From Streptomyces abyssomicinicus (GTDB lineage: Bacteria; Actinomycetota; Actinomycetes; Streptomycetales; Streptomycetaceae), in NCBI RefSeq assembly GCF_008974245.1, contig NZ_BBZI01000005.1, forward strand, positions 530,180 to 594,179: a stretch of DNA of 64,000 nucleotides, given 5' to 3'. The position numbers and the translations under genes are program-made. Below, one piece after another: positions 27,055-35,547 of this stretch (its first letter is position 1; each line of letters opens with the position of its first letter). Under the pieces are notes generated by a model. The model saw nothing but the letters and a program-made list of their open reading frames with translations, did not search any database and had not been told where the DNA came from.

Positions 27055-27145
27055 CACACATCACTCCCCGAAAGACGAACCCGACAGAAAGAACCCGCCG
27101 CACCAGGAAGCCGCAGCACCGGCCCCCGCCACCCTGGCCAGCACA

Positions 27146-27472
27146 TCAACGAAAGCGCGCCGCGTCGAAGTTCGCGGCCGACATCTGCTGCCGCGCGTTG
27201 TCACCCTGCTCCTGGTCACCCGACGCGAACGCCGAATCCATCCCCGCCTGACCACCCAGAATCGCGCCCAGCGAACCGTTCAGATCCGCCGCGATCTGAT
27301 CCGCCTGCGCCTTGAACTGGTCGAACATCACCCGGCCCGAACCGTTGAACTTCCCCTCCAACGGCTGCACCGCCACCACCAACTGACGCACCAACGCACC
27401 GAGATCATCACTCGAACCACGCGAATCACGCTGCAGCGTCGACAGCGTCTGCGCACCCATGTCGAACTTCAT
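27146..27472 (-). CDS. WXG100-family (EsxB/CFP-10-like) protein, first gene of the type VII operon
   Basis: A 108-residue helical protein, MKFDMGAQTLSTLQRDSRGSSDDLG at the start. The hairpin turn reads KFNGSGRVMFDQF, an F-N-G in place of W-x-G; the GxGRxxFD pattern is common in Streptomyces members. The C-terminal tail (FDAARFR) may act as secretion signal together with the partner. It is the most upstream gene of the minus-strand run, so the operon promoter should be in 27473-27656. Confidence 0.8.
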   Translation of the reverse strand: MKFDMGAQTLSTLQRDSRGSSDDLGALVRQLVVAVQPLEGKFNGSGRVMFDQFKAQADQIAADLNGSLGAILGGQAGMDSAFASGDQEQGDNARQQMSAANFDAARFR

Positions 27473-27656
27473 GAAGCCTCCCCCGGTCGGGTCACCGCGA
27501 GGATCACGACCGATCCGTCGCGACAGTTCTCCTCATCTTCGCCGCCCCGGCAGCGGTCGCGCAATCGAGGCCCGCAATCGTCACAGACGCACCACAACTC
27601 GGCCTGGTTCCAAGCCTTTTGGTTCCGATCGCCAGATGCGCCCTAGGGTCGGGCCC

Positions 27657-28085
27657 ATGGGTGACATGTATGCCGTGGACCTGGCGCTCGATCTCGCGCC
27701 CACCGTGCCGGCCGCCGTGCTCGACGAACTGCGCTTCCACCTCGGCGCCCCTGACGCCCCGAGCGGCGCGGACCAGGGAGACGGCGGAGGCGAGAGCGAG
27801 GGAGACCTGACCGCTCTGCTGGCAGGGCGCGGTCCGGCGAGACGCATCGGCGGGGTGCGGACCGGGGAGCTGGTCCGCGCGCGTGACGGCTGGGCGCTGA
27901 CGGCGCGGCAGGAACTGCACGCCGAGCTGCTGCCCGAACTCCACGCGCTGGTGGAGCGGCTGGCACTCCACGCCAGGACCGAGGGAGTGATCGGCCAGAT
28001 CAGGTTCTACGAGGAATGGGTCCCGGAACTGCTGATCAACAGGTCCGGGACACCGGTCAGGATGCCGCTGGGTCCGCGAGGGTAG
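27657..28085 (+). CDS. Hypothetical protein, divergent from the WXG100 operon
   Basis: A 142-residue soluble protein from ATG 27657 (MGDMYAVDLALDLAPTVPAAVLDELRFHLG). A Gly/Asp/Glu-rich loop (residues ~38-50) splits the chain. The second half has LHALVERLALHARTEGVIGQIRFYEEWVPELLINRSG. Not assigned to a family. It is divergent from the type VII operon, with 184 nt between starts, and its 3' end overlaps the convergent AI-2E gene by 29 bp, so antisense interference is possible. Confidence 0.65.
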   Translation: MGDMYAVDLALDLAPTVPAAVLDELRFHLGAPDAPSGADQGDGGGESEGDLTALLAGRGPARRIGGVRTGELVRARDGWALTARQELHAELLPELHALVERLALHARTEGVIGQIRFYEEWVPELLINRSGTPVRMPLGPRG

Positions 28086-29172
28086 CCCCGGTGTCCTCCG
28101 GCCCTTCCTCGGGCTCGCCGAGCTGTTCCCGTATGTAGTTCCACACCACCGCGATCAGCGCGGAGGCGGGCACGGCCAGCAGGCTGCCCACGATGCCCGC
28201 CAGGCTGCCGCCCAGCGTCACCGCCAGCAGGATCACCGCCGCGTGCAGGCCCAGGCCCCGGCTCTGGATCATGGGCTGGAAGACGTTGCCCTCCAGCTGC
28301 TGCACGCCGACGATGATCGCCAGCACGATCAGCGCGTCGGTCAGCCCGTTCGACACCAGCGCGATGAGCACCGCGACGAATCCCGCGAACAGGGCGCCGA
28401 TGACCGGCACGAAGGCGGAGACGAAGGTCAGCACCGACAGCGGCAGCACCAACGGCACGTCGAGGATCCACAGGCCGAGGCCGATGAGGACGGCGTCGAT
28501 CAGTCCGACCAGCGCCTGCGACCGGATGAACGCGCCCAGGGTGTCCCAGCCCCGCTCGGCCACGGTGGGCACGTGGACGGCGAGCCGGCCGGGCAGCTGA
28601 CGGGTCAGCCAGGGCAGGAACCGCGGGCCGTCCTTCAGGAAGAAGAACATGAGGAACACGGCGAGCACGGCCGTGACGACGCCGTTGATGACGGTCCCCA
28701 CACCCGTGACGACGGCGGAGACCGTGGCCCCCATACTGTTCTGCAGACGGTCCACCGCGGAGTCGAGCGCCTTGGTGATCTCCGTGTCGTCGATGTTCAA
28801 CGGCGGGCCGGCGGCCCATTCCCGCAGGTGCTTGATGCCGGCGATCACACCGTCCACCAGCTCCCCCGACTGGGACGTCACCGGCACGGCGATCAGCGCC
28901 ACCACGCCCGCCGCGATCACCAGGGACACCACCGTGACCACCGAGGCCGCGAGGGCGGGAGCCCAGCCGTGCCGGCGCAGGAAGCGCGCCATCGGCCAGG
29001 TGAGCGTGGTGAGGAACAGGGCGACGACCAGCGGCCAGACCACCGGCCACATCCGGCCGAGGAGCCACAGCCCCGCCGTGACCATCAGCAGGACCAACAG
29101 CAGGTCGACGCTGGTGCGCGCCGACGTACGCAGGGCTGTGCGGGTTCGCGTGGCACTCAACCTGGCAGGCAT
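28057..29172 (-). CDS. AI-2E family transporter (UPF0118-type membrane protein)
   Basis: A 371-residue integral membrane protein. The pattern is typical: two N-terminal helices (LLLVLLMVTAGLWLLGRMWPVVWPLVVALFLTTLTWP), a periplasmic-type stretch with TKALDSAVDRLQNS, and the family core VFLMFFFLKDG, followed by PLVLPLSVLTFVSAFVPVIGALFAG and QQLEGNVFQPMIQSRGLGLHAAVILLAV. Members export small molecules or ions, some autoinducer-2. The ATG at 29172 is the natural start. No functional link to the type VII locus is visible. Confidence 0.9.
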   Translation of the reverse strand: MPARLSATRTRTALRTSARTSVDLLLVLLMVTAGLWLLGRMWPVVWPLVVALFLTTLTWPMARFLRRHGWAPALAASVVTVVSLVIAAGVVALIAVPVTSQSGELVDGVIAGIKHLREWAAGPPLNIDDTEITKALDSAVDRLQNSMGATVSAVVTGVGTVINGVVTAVLAVFLMFFFLKDGPRFLPWLTRQLPGRLAVHVPTVAERGWDTLGAFIRSQALVGLIDAVLIGLGLWILDVPLVLPLSVLTFVSAFVPVIGALFAGFVAVLIALVSNGLTDALIVLAIIVGVQQLEGNVFQPMIQSRGLGLHAAVILLAVTLGGSLAGIVGSLLAVPASALIAVVWNYIREQLGEPEEGPEDTGATLADPAAS

Positions 29173-29250
29173 GGAGCCACTTTAGAGGGCCGACGGCGGG
29201 ACGCGCCCCCGCCTTCCGGCGAGTGCGTGAGGCGTCCGCCGCGGCACGGG

Positions 29251-29296
29251 CCGCCCGAGGGGCGCGGGGACCCCGGTCCCCGCGCCCCTCGGGCGG
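29251..29296 (-). terminator. Very long perfect hairpin downstream of the PPOX gene
   Basis: Arms of 22 bp (29251-29272 and 29275-29296) are perfectly complementary around a 2-nt centre; the outer core is CCGCCCGAGGGGCGCG. It lies 40 nt past the PPOX stop and about 80 nt upstream of the AI-2E start on the same strand. Best read as an intrinsic-like terminator. Confidence 0.7.
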
Positions 29297-29335
29297 AGGC
29301 GGTCACCGGCCGGGCCGGACGCCGGGTGCGCCGAA

Positions 29336-29755
29336 CTACCAGCCGGAGGGCTTGGCGGTGCCCATGGCGCGGGTGACGGTGATTTCGACGACGACCCGGT
29401 TCGGGTTGACCCGCGGCGTCTTGTACCGGTCGGCGTACCTGGCCTCGGCCTCGGCGACGGAGGCGGGGTCGTCCTTGACGACGGCCGTCCCCTCCAAGGT
29501 GCACCAGCACCGTCCCTCGACCTGGCCCACGGCGACGCGCGCCTCCCCGCCGGCGGCGAGGGCGGCCCGGATGTTGCGTACCTTCCGGCTGCCGCCGTCG
29601 CTGATGACACGGGCGATCCGCGTCCTCGGGTCGTAGGTGACCCCGACGGGCACGAGGTGCGGGGTTCCGTCGGGCCGGAAGGTGGTGAGGAAACAGGGCC
29701 GGCGCTCCTGCCAGAACGCGTCGTCCCCGGCGGTCGGCGGATTGTCTGTGCTCAA
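29336..29755 (-). CDS. PPOX-class (F420/FMN-dependent) oxidoreductase family protein
   Basis: A 139-residue split-barrel protein. A TTG start at 29755 is proposed because GAGGAG lies 8 nt upstream and LSTDNPPTAGDDAFWQERR follows; longer in-frame starts lack a ribosome site. Family marks: CFLTTFRPDGTPHLVPVGVTYD, ARVISDGGSRKVRNI and ARVAVGQVEGRCWCTLEGTAVVKDDP. Streptomyces members mostly use F420 with an N-terminal FLTT-DG pattern like this. The substrate is unknown. Confidence 0.82.
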   Translation of the reverse strand: MSTDNPPTAGDDAFWQERRPCFLTTFRPDGTPHLVPVGVTYDPRTRIARVISDGGSRKVRNIRAALAAGGEARVAVGQVEGRCWCTLEGTAVVKDDPASVAEAEARYADRYKTPRVNPNRVVVEITVTRAMGTAKPSGW

Positions 29756-29990
29756 CGGGTCGTCTCCTCGTCCGTACGAAAGGCTCGAGCGCCCGGCCGG
29801 CACGGGCACCAGGGTGTCGACCGTACGCGAGGCCGCCCCCGCCTCGGCCTCCGCGCCGGGAGACGCCGGTGGTCCGACGGCCGGAACGGACCCTGATCCG
29901 GAGCGGAAAGGACGAGGGGGAGCGGCCGGGGGGCGTGGGCGTGGGCGTGGCGGACGGTGACGGCCGGGGCGCCCCCACTACCGTCGAACG

Positions 29991-30413
29991 ATGGGCCACA
30001 GCGCAGGCACACCCCGGAGGGACCCCGAGGGCGACGACGTCCGCACACGTCTCGTCGCGCTCTCGCGCGACTGGGCGGACGCCATCGTCTCCAACGACGT
30101 CACCCGGATCGGTGGTTTCATGGCCGAGGAGTGGGTCATCGTCTCCGCGTCGGGCGTTTCCACCAGGGAAGATTTCCTCTCCCTCGTCGCCTCCGGGAAC
30201 CTGCGTCACTCGGCGATGACCGCCATCGGCCTGCCGAGGATCCGTGTCCACGGCGCTGCCGCGGTCCTCACGGCACGGGTGACGAACACGGCCCATTACC
30301 TGGGCGAGCGCTTCGACGCCGACGAGTGGACGACGGACGTGTTCGTGGAGCGGGACGGCCGCTGGCTGTGTGTGCTGAGCCATGTCACGGCGGCGGCCCC
30401 GGACCCGGACTGA
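29991..30413 (+). CDS. NTF2/SnoaL-like (DUF4440-type) protein
   Basis: A 140-residue cone-shaped alpha+beta protein. Features: LVALSRDWADAIVSNDVTRIGGFMAEEWVIVSASG (helix and first strand), TREDFLSLVASG, and VFVERDGRWLCVLSHVTA at the end, the usual DUF4440 strand pair. The family has enzymes and binding proteins, and the pocket residues do not decide. It is divergent from the PPOX gene with 235 nt between starts and convergent with the VOC gene after it. Confidence 0.8.
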   Translation: MGHSAGTPRRDPEGDDVRTRLVALSRDWADAIVSNDVTRIGGFMAEEWVIVSASGVSTREDFLSLVASGNLRHSAMTAIGLPRIRVHGAAAVLTARVTNTAHYLGERFDADEWTTDVFVERDGRWLCVLSHVTAAAPDPD

Positions 30414-30462
30414 GGTCCGGGGCCCGCACGGGCGATGGCCCCGCGGGGAGCGGCGCATGGCG

Positions 30463-30795
30463 TCACTCCGCCGGGGTGCCGATCCGGAGCCGGTTGCCGT
30501 CGGGGTCGCGCAGCTCGATCTCCCGCGCCCACGGAAGCTCCTCTGCCCGCACACCGAACTCGGAGGCGACGGCCTCGACGTCGTGGACGCGGAGATAGAC
30601 CAACGTGCCGGGGCGGGCATCCCCCGTGTGCTCCGACAGGAACAGCCGCACCCGGCCCCGGGCCACCTCGACGAACGCGGGAAGTCCCGGTTCGAAGCGG
30701 TGCTCCCATTCCTTGGCGAAGCCCAGCCGCTCGTACCAGGCGACCGCCGCCGCGACGTCCCCGACGCGAAGGATGGGGATGACCTCTTCGTCCAT
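30463..30795 (-). CDS. Single-domain VOC/glyoxalase-like protein
   Basis: A 110-residue protein from ATG 30795 (MDEEVIPILRVGDVAAAVAWYERLGF). The fold pattern is complete for a one-module VOC subunit: FVEVARGRVRLFLSEHTG, GTLVYLRVHDVEAVASEFG and the final REIELRDPDGNRLRIG. The expected Glu of DGNE is Arg here, so a metal-dependent activity is doubtful; such variants resemble bleomycin-resistance binding proteins. It probably works as a homodimer. Confidence 0.82.
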   Translation of the reverse strand: MDEEVIPILRVGDVAAAVAWYERLGFAKEWEHRFEPGLPAFVEVARGRVRLFLSEHTGDARPGTLVYLRVHDVEAVASEFGVRAEELPWAREIELRDPDGNRLRIGTPAE

Positions 30796-30881
30796 CCGGT
30801 CATCGTCGCAGATCTTCCGGGACCAGGGCCGTCGTCGGCCGATACCGGCCGGGAGGGGCCCGGCGCGGCCCGGAGCTCCCG

Positions 30882-31655
30882 TCAGCCGCGGTGGAGGGTG
30901 GCGGCCAGGTGGTGCAGCGTCGCGTGCGCCGGGAGCAGCGACGGCCCGTACCACGTGATCAGCCGGCCGCTGAGCAGCCGGGTCGGCGTGCGGCGGAAGG
31001 CCTCCGGACCGTCGTCGGCGGTGAACACGTACGGTTCGTCCGGCAGGAGGACGGCGTCCACCCCCGGTCGGTCGATCTCCTGAGGCGTGGTGTGCGGATA
31101 GCGGTCCGGGTGCTCGGCGAAGGCGTTGGCGAGACCGGCACGGCGCAGCAGGTCGCCGGTGAAGGTGGACCGCCCGACCACCATCCAGGGATCGCGCCAG
31201 ACGGGCACGGCGACGGTCGCGGACACCGGGGGGAGGGGCCCGCTCCAGAGCGACCGGGCCGTGGCGAGCCAGTCCGGCACGGGCGCGGCCAGCGCCTCGG
31301 TGAACAGCCGTCCGAGCGAATGGAGGGCCTGGGGGAGGGTCTCGACGACGGTCACCCACACCGGGATCCCCGCGGCCCGCAGCCGGACGACGTCCCGCTC
31401 GCGGTTCTCCTCCTTGTTGGCGATCACGAGGTCCGGGCGGAGCCGCGCGATCGCCGCGCGGTCCGGGTTCTTGGTGCCTCGCACCCGTGCCACGTCGAGT
31501 CCGGAGGGACGGCCGCACCACTGGGTCGCACCGGCCAGAACGTCAGGAACGCTCTCGGCGACCGCCTCCGTGAGGGACGGCACCAGGGACACCACGCGTC
31601 GAGGCGGCCGGGGCAGGGGCACGGGCGTGCCCATGTCGTCGTGGTACGTCGGCAC
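30882..31655 (-). CDS. Helical-backbone metal receptor / BtuF-like binding protein without signal peptide
   Basis: A 257-residue protein of the BtuF/FepB fold: RVVSLVPSLTEAVAE, ATQWCGRPSG, VRGTKNPDRAAIARLRPDLVIANKEENRERDV, VPVWRDPWMVVGRSTFTGDLLRRAGLANAF. Two alpha/beta lobes and a bridging helix are implied. The N-terminus (MPTYHDDMGTP) has no signal peptide or lipobox and no permease or ATPase is next door, so it probably stays cytoplasmic. No B12-box motif was found upstream. Confidence 0.8.
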   Translation of the reverse strand: MPTYHDDMGTPVPLPRPPRRVVSLVPSLTEAVAESVPDVLAGATQWCGRPSGLDVARVRGTKNPDRAAIARLRPDLVIANKEENRERDVVRLRAAGIPVWVTVVETLPQALHSLGRLFTEALAAPVPDWLATARSLWSGPLPPVSATVAVPVWRDPWMVVGRSTFTGDLLRRAGLANAFAEHPDRYPHTTPQEIDRPGVDAVLLPDEPYVFTADDGPEAFRRTPTRLLSGRLITWYGPSLLPAHATLHHLAATLHRG

Positions 31656-32035
31656 CGGCGTTCCTCCCGGGTGGTGGTCCTGTCACCGTACGCCCTGGCC
31701 GGCGGGCGGCGCGGGGACGGTGGTCCCACGCCGCACCGGCGGCGAGGCCGACCGTGCCCAGTCTCCGGCGGTGCGGTCTCCGCCCGATGCCGTCCTTCCG
31801 GACAGGTGACCCTCTTCCCGACCGGCCACCGCCGGATCCGGCCGGCCCCGCCGCGCCGGGCGGGACCGAGCCGCGCGGACGTCTCGGCGCCCTCGGCGGC
31901 GGCCGCTCCGACCTGCTCCCGGCGGGGAGAAAAGCCGGGTCAGGCGTCATAACCGACCTTCGCTCTCCTCGTTTCCTCTCATGGATGCCGGCAAGTCCCG
32001 GGCATCGTTCACCCCGTCGGATTGGAAGTTCCCAC
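31656..32035. other. 380-nt divergent intergenic region
   Basis: Between the BtuF-like gene (minus) and the PLP decarboxylase (plus). The part near 31930-32030 is less GC-rich (GTCATAACC, CTCCTCGTTTCCTCTC) and probably holds the decarboxylase promoter. No riboswitch motif or credible small gene was found. Confidence 0.4.
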
Positions 32036-33367
32036 GTGAGGCCTCAGGCCACCGACACGCGTCAGATCGTCGAACAGCGCTGGACGGCCGACCGTGCCAG
32101 AACCGGACGCACCCTGACCGTGTCGACCGCCGTGCACGCGGCCACCATCCCCCACACAGGCCGGTACGACCGTCCGGGCCGGCACGACATCCCCGTCCTG
32201 CGTGCCGCGCTCGCCGCGGCCTCCGAGGACGTCGTCATCTACGACCTGGACGGCATCGGCCGCCAGTACACCGCCTTGTGCGCCGAACTCCCCGGTCTCG
32301 CCGTCCGGTTCGCGATGAAGGCATGCCCGGTGGACGAGGTGCTCGGCCACCTCGCCCGGCTCGGTTCCGGCTTCGACGCGGCCGGCCCGCAGGAGATCGC
32401 CCAGGCGCTGCGCACCGGGGCGGCGCCCGAGCTGATCCACTACGGCAACACCGTCAAGTCCGACCGCGACATCGCCGAGGCCTACCGGCTGGGCGTGCGG
32501 GACTTCGCCACCGACAGCCTGGAGGACGTCGCCGCGATCGCCCGACACGCCCCCGGAGCAAGGGTCTTCTGCCGGATCGCCACCACCGGACACGGGGCGT
32601 TGTGGGGCCTGAGCCACAAGTTCGGCTGTTCGCCCGAGGACGCCCTGCGGGTGCTCGGTGCCGCCCGGGCCGCCGGACTGGTGCCCTCCGGTCTGTCGGT
32701 GCACGTCGGGTCCCAGCAGATGACGGCCGGGGCCTGGAGCGAGGCGATCGAGACACTGGCCGCCGCGCTGGAGGAGCTCAACCGGCACGGCATCGTCCTG
32801 GACCGGATCAACCTCGGGGGCGGACTGCCCGCCCTCGGTGTCCTCGACCGGCGGGGCCGGCCGCTGGAACCCCCGCTGGACACGATGTTCACCGTGATCC
32901 GCGAAGGCATGGAGCGACTGCGCGCCGTCAACGCCGCCCCGCTGGACTTCCTGCTGGAGCCCGGCCGCCACCTGGTCGCCGACCACGGCGCGATCCGTGC
33001 CCACGTCGCCCGGCTCACCTCCCGCCACCGGCTCGACGGCACCCGTGAGGACTGGCTCTACCTCAGCTGCGGGAAGTTCAACGGCCTGTACGAGATGGAC
33101 CAGTTGCAGTACCCACTGGAGTTCCCGACCCACCACGGCGGGCAGTTCGTCGACGCCGTGGTGGCCGGTCCGACCTGCGACAGCGACGACGCGTACGCCC
33201 GGGACGGCAGGGTGCGGGTCCCGTGGGCCGTCGCCTCCGGAGACCCGGTCTGGGTCCTGTCCTGCGGTGCGTACGCCGCCGCCTACGCCACCGTGGGGTT
33301 CAACGGCTTCGCGCCGCTGCCGTACTCCTGCGTCGGCGGCCCCGTTCCCGACGGAGAAGGCGCGTGA
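32036..33367 (+). CDS. Fold-type III PLP-dependent amino-acid decarboxylase (ODC/DAPDC-like)
   Basis: A 443-residue protein with GTG 32036 behind GGAAG. The PLP lysine is Lys95 in RFAMKACP; HVGSQ, a GGG phosphate loop in INLGGGLP, EPGR and the partner-subunit Cys381 in GPTCDSDD are all present. CDSxD is the ornithine/diaminopimelate decarboxylase dimer-interface motif. About 45 residues at the N-terminus are extra. The class removes CO2 from ornithine, lysine, arginine, diaminopimelate or carrier-bound substrates; which one is not clear. It overlaps the next gene by 4 bp (GTGA). Confidence 0.85.
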   Translation: MRPQATDTRQIVEQRWTADRARTGRTLTVSTAVHAATIPHTGRYDRPGRHDIPVLRAALAAASEDVVIYDLDGIGRQYTALCAELPGLAVRFAMKACPVDEVLGHLARLGSGFDAAGPQEIAQALRTGAAPELIHYGNTVKSDRDIAEAYRLGVRDFATDSLEDVAAIARHAPGARVFCRIATTGHGALWGLSHKFGCSPEDALRVLGAARAAGLVPSGLSVHVGSQQMTAGAWSEAIETLAAALEELNRHGIVLDRINLGGGLPALGVLDRRGRPLEPPLDTMFTVIREGMERLRAVNAAPLDFLLEPGRHLVADHGAIRAHVARLTSRHRLDGTREDWLYLSCGKFNGLYEMDQLQYPLEFPTHHGGQFVDAVVAGPTCDSDDAYARDGRVRVPWAVASGDPVWVLSCGAYAAAYATVGFNGFAPLPYSCVGGPVPDGEGA

Positions 33368-33951
33368 GCGACATCCTGATCCGGCTGCTCCGGGAGGAGG
33401 ACTGGGAGGAGGTGGTCACGCTGGAGGAACGCGCCTACGCGGCGAGCGGCCTCTCCGAGGGAGAGGCGGCGTTGCGCTCCCGGCACGGTGCCTCGCCCTC
33501 GACCTGCTTCGTGCTGGAGCACGCCGGCGGCTTCGGCGGCTACCTGCTCGCACTGCCGTACCCGCCCCTGCGCTGCCCGGACCTGGGCCTCGCCGAGGAA
33601 GGCGCTGGGGAGGGAAGCAACCTGCACCTCCACGACCTGGTGATCGCCGAGCAGACACGCGGCCAGGGCCTGGGCCGCCGGATGCAGCAGCGACTGGAGG
33701 AGACCGGGCGGGCGGCCCGCTACGAGACGCTCTCCCTGGTCTCCGTGCAGGGCTCGCGGGAGCTGTGGAGCAGGCTGGGCTACCGCGGGCGGCCCGATGT
33801 CGGGCTGCCCGCGAGCTACGGGGCCGACGCGCTCTACATGGCGAAGCCCCTGGGAAGCGCCGGGGCCTCTGCCGGCGCCTCTGCCGGGACGCCTGCCGGG
33901 GCCTTCGCCGGGACACCTGCCAGGACGTCTGCCGGGACGACGCGGAGCTGA
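33364..33951 (+). CDS. GNAT-family N-acetyltransferase with repeat tail
   Basis: A 195-residue protein. The acetyl-CoA site is LHDLVIAEQTRGQGLGRRMQ (motif A, RGQGLG), and LSLVSVQGSRELWSRLGYR is motif B. Residues ~166-193 form a low-complexity tail of seven AGxx tetrapeptides. The GTG start overlaps the decarboxylase stop, so the two proteins are made together and may act on the same amine. Acceptor unknown. Confidence 0.85.
   Translation: MSDILIRLLREEDWEEVVTLEERAYAASGLSEGEAALRSRHGASPSTCFVLEHAGGFGGYLLALPYPPLRCPDLGLAEEGAGEGSNLHLHDLVIAEQTRGQGLGRRMQQRLEETGRAARYETLSLVSVQGSRELWSRLGYRGRPDVGLPASYGADALYMAKPLGSAGASAGASAGTPAGAFAGTPARTSAGTTRS
33859..33942 (+). repeat. 12-bp in-frame tandem repeat, seven copies, at the 3' end of the GNAT gene
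   Basis: Units start GCCGGG and encode AGAS, AGAS, AGTP, AGAF, AGTP, ARTS, AGTT. Exact period 12, in frame with the gene. Confidence 0.85.
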
Positions 33952-33968
33952 GCGTGCGGCAGGCGCCA

Positions 33969-33996
33969 GGCCCGGCCGTCCGCGAACGGCCGGGCC
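33969..33996. terminator. Bidirectional terminator between the GNAT and GS-like genes
   Basis: GGCCCGGCCGT (33969-33979) pairs perfectly with ACGGCCGGGCC (33986-33996) around a 6-nt loop, between two convergent stops. Confidence 0.7.
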
Positions 33997-34078
33997 CGCC
34001 CGCGGCCCCAGGGCGCTTCCCAGCGCTTCCCCGGGCCGCCGGCGCGCCGCCGGCCGGGGGAGCGGGGCCGACGCACGG

Positions 34079-35476
34079 TCAGTGCCGCCAGCGCACCGCT
34101 TCGATGACGTCAGTGTCCGTGTGCGTCGCGAACAGCTCCGCCTCCGCCCGACGGACGGCGAGCACGGCCTCGTAGAGTTCCCGGCCGAGTGCCTGCCGCA
34201 GCAGCGCGGACTTCTCGTACGCGTCGGTCGCCTCCGACAGGCTCGCCGGGAGACGCTCGGCGGCGCCGAGGGCGGCGGGGTCGCTCCGGGTCTCGGGGGG
34301 CAGGGGCAGCCCGGCGTCGAGACCGGCGAGTCCCGCCGCCAGCACGCCGCCGATCTCCAGGTACGGGTTGGCCGTGGCGTCGAAGCACTTGAACTCGGCG
34401 TTGGCCTGGCCGGCGGTGGAGCCGGCGATCAGGCGAAGCGCCGCCTCACGGTTCTCCAGGCCCCAGCAGCGGTAGGCCCCGGCGAAGTGGGAGGGGACCA
34501 GGCGCAGGTAGGACGCGACGCCGGGCGCGCCGAGGGCGAGCAGGGCGGGCAGCTCCGCCAGTACGCCGGCGAGGAACCGCTCGGCGTCGGGGTGGAGCCC
34601 GTGGCGGCCCGGACCGCCGTGCCCGAGGTTCCGGCCCTCCCGCCAGAGGCTGAGGTGCAGGTGGCCGCCGTTGCCGATCGAACCCTCGGTGAAGACGGGC
34701 GCGTACGAGACCCGCAGACCGTGCCGGGCGGAGACGGCCCGGATGGTGTGGCGCACCAGCATCGTGGTGTCGGCCGCCTCGACCGGCCCCTCGGCGGCGA
34801 CCGAGACCTCGAACTGCCCGGCGGCGTACTCGGGATGGATCTGCAGCACGTCCAGCCCCTGCGCGGTGAGGGCGCGCGACAACGCCCGCAGGTAGTCGGA
34901 GTGCTCGATGAAGCGGGTCATCCCGTACCCGGGCGCGAGAGTCGCCGGTTCCCCGGCGGCGTCGGCCACCACCCACTCGATCTCGATCCCGGCCCGCACC
35001 GAGAACCCGCGCCGCTCGACCGCCTCCGTGGCCCGGCGGGCGAAGCCTCGCTGGCAACCGGGGTGCGGGGCGCCGTCCTGGGTGTAGCGGTCGGCCGGTG
35101 CCCAGGCCCAGCCGGGCTGGGCGGCGAGCGGGGTGAGCCGGTCGAGGTCGGGGACGAGCCGCAGGTCGCCCGTCGCACCGGTACTCGACGGCGCGGTGGT
35201 GAAGGAGTCGTCCACCAGGGCGACGTCGAAGCAGGGTACGGCGCCGACACCGTACTCGGCGGCGTGTACGAGCCGGGCGAGCGGGACGGACTTCACCCGG
35301 GTGAGCCCGGAGTTGTCGACCCAGCCGAACACCACCCCGTCGATGTCGTCGGCGGCGAGCTGGGCTTCGGCCGCCCGGGCCTGGGCGGCCCGTTCGGCCC
35401 GGGAGTGCGTGGTGACCATGCCGCCCATGCTGGTGCTCGCGGCAGTGGCGGTACCGGGAATCGGCCGGGGGTTCAC
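34079..35476 (-). CDS. Glutamine-synthetase-family gamma-glutamyl ligase (PuuA/GlnA4-like)
   Basis: A 465-residue protein. GS catalytic marks: GIEIEWVV (metal Glu), NGGHLHLSLW, ENREAALRLI and FKCFDATANPYLEIG. The N-terminal DIDGVVFGWVDNSGLTRVKSVPLARL is of the kind seen in gamma-glutamyl-polyamine and related amine ligases rather than in GlnA. These ATP-dependent enzymes join glutamate to an amine. The GTG start at 35476 lacks a clear ribosome site; ATG 35428 and ATG 35419 are alternatives. Convergent with the decarboxylase-GNAT pair. Confidence 0.82.
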   Translation of the reverse strand: MNPRPIPGTATAASTSMGGMVTTHSRAERAAQARAAEAQLAADDIDGVVFGWVDNSGLTRVKSVPLARLVHAAEYGVGAVPCFDVALVDDSFTTAPSSTGATGDLRLVPDLDRLTPLAAQPGWAWAPADRYTQDGAPHPGCQRGFARRATEAVERRGFSVRAGIEIEWVVADAAGEPATLAPGYGMTRFIEHSDYLRALSRALTAQGLDVLQIHPEYAAGQFEVSVAAEGPVEAADTTMLVRHTIRAVSARHGLRVSYAPVFTEGSIGNGGHLHLSLWREGRNLGHGGPGRHGLHPDAERFLAGVLAELPALLALGAPGVASYLRLVPSHFAGAYRCWGLENREAALRLIAGSTAGQANAEFKCFDATANPYLEIGGVLAAGLAGLDAGLPLPPETRSDPAALGAAERLPASLSEATDAYEKSALLRQALGRELYEAVLAVRRAEAELFATHTDTDVIEAVRWRH

Positions 35477-35547
35477 TCGTCCGTGAACGGCCGGGGCGGC
35501 GACGCGACGTCAGTGCTCCGGCTCGGGCCGGCGGGTCGCGTGACCGG

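Noticed and set aside
31656..32035. Cobalamin riboswitch upstream of the BtuF-like gene
   Set aside because: No B12-box-like GCCACTG in the right orientation and no consistent stem pattern were seen.
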